From Bin87 sp965243255 (lineage in GTDB: Bacteria; Chloroflexota; Dehalococcoidia; Lucifugimonadales; UBA3495), in assembly GCA_965243255.1 (NCBI GenBank), contig CBDEUH010000004.1, positions 1,302,001-1,366,000 on the forward strand: DNA of 64,000 bases, given 5' to 3'. The notes beneath the pieces were generated by a model, which was not told where the DNA came from, searched no databases, and was given only the letters and a program-made list of their open reading frames with translations. Positions 58,787-64,000 of this stretch are shown here, one piece after another. The translations under genes and the position numbers were made by a program. Numbering within the stretch: position 1 is the first letter of the stretch; the number at the start of each line of letters is the position of its first letter.

Positions 58787-60040
58787 CTAGTAGATGACGC
58801 CGGCGGCTTCCAACTCGGCAATCTCCTCGTCGGTGAGGCCCAGCAGTTCGCCGAAGACATAGGCGTTGTCCTCGCCGATGTTGCTGTACTTGCCGAAGGC
58901 GATGGGGGTGCGCGACAGCTTCGCCGGAATTGACCAGGAGACGCTTTCGCCCTCCACCCATTCGGTGGATTTGACGTCGCGCTCGGCCTCCCAATACTGG
59001 GTGTCCTGGTAGAAGTTGCGGGACTGCAGGTGGGCGCTGTCGTGGAGGTCCTGGCCCTGGGACACGATGGCGGCCGGTACGCCGGCGGCTTGCAGGTTGG
59101 CCATTAATGCCAGGGAGTCTTGCGGGCCAGTCCAGTCGGCGATGGCAGCGTCCAGGGCCTCCTGGTTGCGCTGGCGGCCAAGGCGGGTCTCGTATTCGGG
59201 AGCGGCGGCCCAGGTTGGGTCCCCCATGGCTTTGCGGAGCCGGCGCCACTGCTCATCATCGGCGACGGCGATGGCGATGTGACGATCTTCGCCCTGACAA
59301 GGATAGACGCCGTGGGGAGCGGCCCACGCGTCGCGGTTGCCCCGCCGCCGAGGGGCGCGTCCGTTCAGCTGGTAGTCCAACAGGGCCGGGCCACAGGTGG
59401 CGACGCCGGACTTAAAGATGGACGATTCCAGGGTGGCCGTCTTGCCCGTAAGGTTGCGGCGCATCAGTGCGGCGATTATGCCGGCCGGTTGGAACACGCC
59501 GGTGTGGTAATCAGAGTAGGAGGTGTTGACGACGCCGGGCGGCTCGTCGGGCAGCCCGGTCATTAGCGACACACCCGAAAGGTGCTGAACCAGGATGCCA
59601 AAGGACTTGTAGGTGTAGTAGGGGCCGTGTCCGCCCAGACCGGTTTGCCACATTATGATGGCGTCGGGTCGCTGGCGGCGGATTTCAGGAAAGTCGATGC
59701 CCCAGCGGTCCAGCACGTTGCGGCGGAAGTTGGTCATAAAGACGTCGCTGATGCGCACCATCTCCAGCATCAGGTCGCGGCCGGCGTCGGTGCGCACGTC
59801 CAGGGTGATGCGCCGCTTGCCCCGCTGGTATTCGGGTTGGCCGGCGCCCCGGGACCAGGCCGGGATGAAGGACATTTCGTCCAGCACCTTGTTGGTCTCC
59901 ACCTTGATAACCTCGGCGCCCAGCGAGCCGAGGATGCGCCCGGTGAGGGGCAGAGCAACATAGGGGCCGAACTCAACGACGCGGATGCCGGTAAGGGCTG
60001 CGGGTGTAGTCGTTGGGGAATCGGTAGCGGCTACGGTCAT
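58787..60040 (-). CDS. CaiB/BaiF (family III) CoA-transferase, second copy
   Basis: A 417-residue family III CoA-transferase: GIRVVEFGPYVALPLTGRIL, LGSLGAEVIKVET, YQRGKRRITLDV, ISDVFMTNFR, IMWQTGLGGHGPY and a C-terminal domain ending EEIAELEAAGVIY. It lies 61 bases downstream of another member with the same orientation, and the two may form a heteromeric enzyme. The ATG at 60040 has GGAG at 8 bases. Substrates unknown. Confidence 0.93.
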   Translation of the reverse strand: MTVAATDSPTTTPAALTGIRVVEFGPYVALPLTGRILGSLGAEVIKVETNKVLDEMSFIPAWSRGAGQPEYQRGKRRITLDVRTDAGRDLMLEMVRISDVFMTNFRRNVLDRWGIDFPEIRRQRPDAIIMWQTGLGGHGPYYTYKSFGILVQHLSGVSLMTGLPDEPPGVVNTSYSDYHTGVFQPAGIIAALMRRNLTGKTATLESSIFKSGVATCGPALLDYQLNGRAPRRRGNRDAWAAPHGVYPCQGEDRHIAIAVADDEQWRRLRKAMGDPTWAAAPEYETRLGRQRNQEALDAAIADWTGPQDSLALMANLQAAGVPAAIVSQGQDLHDSAHLQSRNFYQDTQYWEAERDVKSTEWVEGESVSWSIPAKLSRTPIAFGKYSNIGEDNAYVFGELLGLTDEEIAELEAAGVIY

Positions 60041-60101
60041 CGGGTTACTCCAACACACTGGATATCCGCCTGGGCGGGAATAGCGGGAGACGTGAAGGCG
60101 G

Positions 60102-61346
60102 CTAGATTATGCCGTCGGCCTTGAGCGCGGACAGTTGGTCGGTGGTGAGGCCCAACTCGCCTTGAAAGACGGCGGCGTTGTCGGAACCCAGGGCCGGAGC
60201 CGGCCGGCGGCGAGCCTGCACTTCCTCGCTGTGGAAGATGCCCAGGGGATACTTGACCTTGCCGATGGCCGGGTCGTCATGCTCAATGTCGTACCAGAAG
60301 CCGGACTCGGCCAATTGGGGGTCGGCGAGGAGGTCGGCGATTTCGTTGACGGGGAGAAACACCAGGTTGCGGCGCTGGCCCTCGTGGAAAAGTTCCTGGA
60401 CGGTGAAGTTTTCGGCGAACTCCAGGAACAGGGCGGTAATGATGTCCATGTGCTCGGCCCGGTCCTGGTTGCCGCCGCGGTAGGCTTCGTTCAGCGCCTC
60501 GTCGTTGCCGGTAACCTCGTGAATCCATTCGGCCAAGGCATCCCACTCCCGGGGCGTGATGACGCCGGCGGCGATCCAGCCGTCTTTGCAGGGATAGGCG
60601 CCCAGGGGGATGACCAGCGTGGAATTGGTGCCCACGCGGGTAACGTTCTGCCCCAGCTTGCGCCAGAGCAGGGCCGGGTGCGCATCGGTGTAGTAGGTAA
60701 TGAGGGCTTCCTGGGAGGAAACGTCGATGTGTTGACCGGAGCCGTCGCCGAAGTCGCGGTGATAGAGAGCGGCCAGGATGCCCACGGCGGCGTATTGGGC
60801 GGCGGGATAGTGGCTGTGTTCGTTGCCCTGGCGCACCGGCGGTTCGTCGGGTTCGCCGGTAATCTGCATATAGCCGCTGGCGGCCATCACCACCAGATCG
60901 TCGCCCTGGTAGTCCGCCCACTCGCCGGTGCAGCCAAAGGGCGTAACGGAGGCCATAATCAGGCCGGGGTTGTCGGCGCGCAGGGCGTCAAAGCCGATGC
61001 CCCGGTCGTACAGATAGTGGCGGTCATAGCTCTCGATGATTACGTCGGCATCGGCGGCCAGCCGGCGGAACAGCGTGCGCCCGGACTCGTTTTCCAGGTC
61101 GAGGGTAATGGAGCGCTTGTTGGTGTTGTAGAACATGAAATCCAGGCTGCGCTCGGTGTCGGGAGCGTCGCTGGCATAGGGCCCCAGACTGCGGGACGGG
61201 TCGCCAGCGGGTGGTTCCACCTTGACCACATCGGCCCCGTAGTCAGCGAGCAGACGTCCGCAGAAGGCGGCCCGCCGGTCGGTTAGGTCCAGGATGCGGT
61301 AGGGTGGAACCAGGTTCTCGCCGGTGTAGTCGTCGAAGCGGGGCAT
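60102..61346 (-). CDS. CaiB/BaiF (family III) CoA-transferase, first of a pair
   Basis: A 414-residue member: YRILDLTDRRAAFCGRLLADYGADVVKVEPP in pieces, NKRSITLDL, ADVIIESY, MASVTPFGCTGEW and GSGQHIDVSSQEALITYYTD. The ATG at 61346 has GGGAGAGG before it. It has ordinary length and no missing core segments. It is transcribed with the copy downstream (61-base gap), as seen for two-subunit CoA-transferases such as some succinyl-CoA-dependent enzymes. Divergent from the following two-domain gene. Confidence 0.93.
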   Translation of the reverse strand: MPRFDDYTGENLVPPYRILDLTDRRAAFCGRLLADYGADVVKVEPPAGDPSRSLGPYASDAPDTERSLDFMFYNTNKRSITLDLENESGRTLFRRLAADADVIIESYDRHYLYDRGIGFDALRADNPGLIMASVTPFGCTGEWADYQGDDLVVMAASGYMQITGEPDEPPVRQGNEHSHYPAAQYAAVGILAALYHRDFGDGSGQHIDVSSQEALITYYTDAHPALLWRKLGQNVTRVGTNSTLVIPLGAYPCKDGWIAAGVITPREWDALAEWIHEVTGNDEALNEAYRGGNQDRAEHMDIITALFLEFAENFTVQELFHEGQRRNLVFLPVNEIADLLADPQLAESGFWYDIEHDDPAIGKVKYPLGIFHSEEVQARRRPAPALGSDNAAVFQGELGLTTDQLSALKADGII

Positions 61347-61443
61347 AGGCAGCCTCTCCCTATTGATGTCCGAATGAACAGGAATGTATCGCCGGCCTTC
61401 CGGGATGTCAAAGCGGGGCAATCTGCCCGCAATTGGTGAACGT

Positions 61444-61449
61444 TATAAT
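61444..61449 (+). promoter_or_regulatory. -10 box for the two-domain hydrolase gene
   Basis: TATAAT, 53 bases before the ATG; no recognisable -35 box at standard spacing. Confidence 0.4.
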
Positions 61450-61502
61450 ACGCGAACTGCACGTACGCATCCATTCAATACTTTGATGCCTGGAGATTCC
61501 CA

Positions 61503-63260
61503 ATGTCCACCATGCACCCTACCGATATCAACGCTGCCCTGATTAACCTGATCCGCAAGCGCTCGCCGGCGTACTGGCAATCCACGACCATTGGGCTGAC
61601 GCCGGGGCTGCGTCCCATCATGGCCTTACAGGACACACGGACGCTGCCGTTTGCTGAGTCGGAGCACAGGCCGTCGGTGCTGCTGCTGGCGGGCCTGCGA
61701 GGGGACACTACGGACACGCCCCGGGTGCTGACGGCGTTGGAACGATTTACGGGCACTGCGGCGGCGCAGGCGTCGGGGGTGGGGCTATCGGTGATCGTGG
61801 CGGCGAACCCGGACGCTTTGGCCGGCGGCGATTGGGAGGAAGCGGCGGCGCACAGGGTTGACCTCACCCACGGCTACCCGCCGCAGGATGGGTTTTACTT
61901 TGACGAATCGGCTCCGGAAAGTCGCTACCTGTGGCGGTGGATTTCCTACCAGGCTCCGGATTTAGTGGTAGAGGTTGCTCTGTCGGATGGCGATGATGAC
62001 ACCTCGCGGTGGGAGGCGAACGAGGCGGCGGCGGGCAGCGCCACGGCGGCGGCGGTGAACGCGGCGGTCATGGCCAACGATGATTCGCTGCTGGCGGCAT
62101 TGGGGCGGCCGGCTGCGGACACGCCGGGGACGATACCGGGGCTGCGGCTGACCACTCACTGGAACGGCCTTACCGACGCGCTGCGGATGCTGTGGGCTGT
62201 GACGGGGAAGGACTCGGATGCCCCGGCGTCGCAGGGTCGGTTGGCGCTGGAGGCACGGCGGGACCGGACGGCGCTGGAGCTGGCTGGCATCCTGGCGGGG
62301 CAATACGGGCACGCGCTGGACCCGGTGAACTACACCCAGGGCGTGGGCATCAGTGGGCGGCTGCGACTGGCGGCGCTGGACAAGGGCACTGCAAGTCCGA
62401 CCGCCGAGATTGCGGAACTGATTGCTCCCATAGCGGGCGACCCTCCGAAGTACCTGGAGGATGCGGGAGGAGCGGCGTTGACCGGCGTAATCTGGGCGGC
62501 CAGGCTGGCGGATTATACGGGCGACGAGGCGTACCGCAGGCTGTTCTTCTATGCTGCCGACCGCTTCGTGCCGCGTGGAGAGGGTGAGGCGCCGGCGCCG
62601 TGCGACCCGGATTTCCGGGTGGAGGATATGTTTTACATCGGCGCGATGCTGGGACGGGCCTATCGCATCTCGGGGGAAGGCAGGTACGCCGACATGATGG
62701 CCAGATTCCTCATCGATGGGGGCGACGTTCAGGATAGCAGCGGACTCTTCAAGCATGCCCGTTCCGCCCCCTATTTCTGGAGCCGGGGCAACGGGTTCGC
62801 AGCGCTGGGTTACGCCGAAGCATTGACCTACCTGCCGGAGGAGCATCCGGCGCGGCCGGAGCTGCTGCAGCGGCATCGCCGGCATCTGGACGCGCTGCTG
62901 CGCCGTCAGCAACCCTGGGGGACCTTCGGGGAGTTGGTGGACGTCCCGGGAGCGTGGGGCGAGCTGACCTCAACCTGCATGGTGGGCTACGCGCTGGCGC
63001 GCGGGCTGCGAATGGGATGGCTGTCGGATGGAGAGGAAGGAACGTACCAAGCCGGGTTGAATGCCTGCTGGCGGGCGGTAGCGGAGCGGATTGACGGCGA
63101 TGGCGGAGTGGTGGACGGCTGCATCAGCACGGGTGTGATGCCGGATATGCGGGCTTACCTGAACCGCACGGCGGTGAGCGGGCACGACGACCGGACGGGC
63201 AGCATGGCGCTGTGGTTCGCCTGCGAGATGCACCAATACCTGACCGGGGCGGAGCGATGA
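61503..63260 (+). CDS. Two-domain protein: degenerate M14 carboxypeptidase-like region plus GH88/GH105-like hydrolase domain
   Basis: A 585-residue protein. The C-terminal part (about 230-585) looks like an (alpha/alpha)6-barrel unsaturated glucuronyl/rhamnogalacturonyl hydrolase: GAALTGVIWAARLADYTGDE, FRVEDMFYIGAMLGRA, APYFWSRGNGFAALGYAEAL. The N-terminal part (1-200) follows the layout of M14 zinc carboxypeptidases: VLLLAGLRGDTTDTP where HxxE should be, ANPDA, VDLTHGYP for DLNRNF, APESRYLWRW, and PDLVVEV where the last His should be. All three zinc ligands are missing, so this part is a probable pseudoenzyme. The start has GGAG at 7 bases. No signal peptide. Confidence 0.7.
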   Translation: MSTMHPTDINAALINLIRKRSPAYWQSTTIGLTPGLRPIMALQDTRTLPFAESEHRPSVLLLAGLRGDTTDTPRVLTALERFTGTAAAQASGVGLSVIVAANPDALAGGDWEEAAAHRVDLTHGYPPQDGFYFDESAPESRYLWRWISYQAPDLVVEVALSDGDDDTSRWEANEAAAGSATAAAVNAAVMANDDSLLAALGRPAADTPGTIPGLRLTTHWNGLTDALRMLWAVTGKDSDAPASQGRLALEARRDRTALELAGILAGQYGHALDPVNYTQGVGISGRLRLAALDKGTASPTAEIAELIAPIAGDPPKYLEDAGGAALTGVIWAARLADYTGDEAYRRLFFYAADRFVPRGEGEAPAPCDPDFRVEDMFYIGAMLGRAYRISGEGRYADMMARFLIDGGDVQDSSGLFKHARSAPYFWSRGNGFAALGYAEALTYLPEEHPARPELLQRHRRHLDALLRRQQPWGTFGELVDVPGAWGELTSTCMVGYALARGLRMGWLSDGEEGTYQAGLNACWRAVAERIDGDGGVVDGCISTGVMPDMRAYLNRTAVSGHDDRTGSMALWFACEMHQYLTGAER

Positions 63261-63337
63261 CGGGCCTCGCCGGATGACACAAACGGCCGGCGTGCTAGAA
63301 TGCGCCATAACCCGGACCGGGCTGACCGGAGGCCGAA

Positions 63338-64000
63338 ATGCTGACCAGACTGGAAGTCAACGGATTCAAGAATCTGGTGGATTTCTCACTGGATTTCGGG
63401 CCGTACACCTGCATCGCCGGGCCCAATGGTGTCGGGAAGTCCAACATCTTTGATGCGATCCGGTTCCTGTCCCTGCTGACGGAACACACCATCAACGATG
63501 CTGCTCTCCAGATACGCAACGCCGGCGAGGAGTCCGGAGACATCGCTGACCTGTTCTTCTACGACGATGGCGAGCGCGCTCAACGCATGGCGTTCGCGGC
63601 GGAGATGATAGTAGGTGGGGATGTGCGGGACGACTTTGGCCGGGAAGCGGAGGCTTCGTCGTCTTTCCTGCGATATGAGGTCGCCTTTCGCTACGAACCG
63701 CCATCGCCTGCCGGCGGCCTGTTGGGTGGTCTGGTATTGGAACGGGAGGAGCTGCGGCCCATCATTACCGGACAGGCGGCGCGACACCTGAAGTTTCCTC
63801 ATACCAAGAGCAAGTTCCGCGACAGCGTGGTGTACAACAACCGCCACGCGCGCAGCGGGTTCATATCCTCCCAGGTTGACGCAGAGACAGAACAGACGGC
63901 CATAGTAGTACACCAGGACGGCGGCTCTCACGGGCGCGGAGGGCCGTCGCCGGCGGAAGGAGCAACGCGCACGATCATCGGAACTGAAAACACGGCGGCA
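63338..64000 (+). CDS. AAA family ATPase, RecF/SMC-like (cut by window end)
   Basis: The frame is open to the last base; 221 codons are visible. It starts MLTRLEVNGFKNLVDFSLDF, typical of SMC/RecF-like ATPases of the AAA_15/AAA_21 group, with Walker A GPNGVGKSN (28-36) and the following FDAIRFLSLL helix. The rest reads as the variable insert region. The start ATG has GGAGG (63328-63332) at a spacing of 5. Such proteins often belong to defense or nuclease modules (for example OLD-family systems), but the partner lies beyond the window. Confidence 0.88.
   Translation, partial: MLTRLEVNGFKNLVDFSLDFGPYTCIAGPNGVGKSNIFDAIRFLSLLTEHTINDAALQIRNAGEESGDIADLFFYDDGERAQRMAFAAEMIVGGDVRDDFGREAEASSSFLRYEVAFRYEPPSPAGGLLGGLVLEREELRPIITGQAARHLKFPHTKSKFRDSVVYNNRHARSGFISSQVDAETEQTAIVVHQDGGSHGRGGPSPAEGATRTIIGTENTAA

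Noticed and set aside
63338..64000. Defense system at the window end
   Set aside because: The AAA ATPase resembles those of OLD-type systems, but the partner nuclease or other genes lie outside the window, so a system call is not supported.
1..64000. Insertion sequences, prophage or integrative elements
   Set aside because: No transposase, integrase, phage structural gene or terminal inverted repeats with target duplications were recognised anywhere in the window.

Overview
This window is GC-rich, gene-dense bacterial DNA with short intergenic gaps, many 1-4 base overlaps and frequent GTG/TTG starts. The gene content suggests a Chloroflexota bacterium of the SAR202/Dehalococcoidia type: tandem Rieske oxygenases, three CaiB/BaiF CoA-transferases, several COG2159/COG1228-type amidohydrolases, a DUF1501/DUF1800 pair, a GuaB3-type IMP dehydrogenase, ClpC, an unlinked 5S rRNA gene and scattered tRNAs. 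This placement is inferred from gene content; no 16S gene or marker tree is available here.

Layout. 0-2.8 kb: a Rieske ring-hydroxylating oxygenase operon (two alpha subunits, the first cut by the window edge, one beta subunit, and a gluconate-dehydrogenase-subunit-3-like protein). 2.8-8.2 kb: a radical SAM protein with a strong promoter and a possible SOS-type operator, a gamma-carbonic anhydrase, and DnaE. 8.3-14.5 kb (minus strand): clpC, guaB3, a UGSC-family selenoprotein interrupted by an in-frame UGA with a SECIS-like hairpin, an EEP-fold phosphoesterase and an unknown 357-residue protein. 14.5-15.7 kb: an orphan 5S rRNA gene with its own promoter and terminator, a non-coding tandem repeat and tRNA-Lys. 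15.7-24.9 kb: accessory catabolic enzymes (SDR, amidohydrolases, dienelactone hydrolase, GATase, NUDIX, D-aminoacylase-like, double CMD protein, MFS). 24.9-29 kb: pgi-gnd-zwf, linking glucose-6-phosphate to the oxidative pentose phosphate pathway. 30-33.7 kb: an asymmetric heterodimeric ABC exporter. 33.8-43.2 kb: argS, a VOC protein, an S51 peptidase, hisF-HAD-hisIE, a GlcG-like protein, a cyclase-family protein, hisS and a CoA-transferase. 43.4-45.3 kb: tRNA-Asp, -Arg, -Trp and -Pro with promoters and terminators, a membrane protein and a decayed NAD(P)-binding gene. 45.3-49.5 kb: an amidohydrolase-trmD-thioesterase-tenA operon, mogA and a small protein. 49.5-57.5 kb: NHL, DUF1501 and DUF1800 genes, then a peptide-type ABC importer (binding protein and two permeases, no ATPases). 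57.7-64 kb: a zinc alcohol dehydrogenase, two CoA-transferases, a two-domain glycoside-hydrolase-like protein, and an AAA ATPase cut by the window edge.

The most notable item is the selenoprotein at 10170-10709. Conventional gene calling would split it into two small ORFs, yet the frame continues through a UGA in a UGSC motif, and a compact hairpin with a G-rich apical loop lies 13 nt downstream, where a bacterial SECIS should be. This implies the organism makes selenocysteine. It sits in a tight minus-strand cluster with guaB3, a phosphoesterase and an uncharacterised protein that may be a functional partner.
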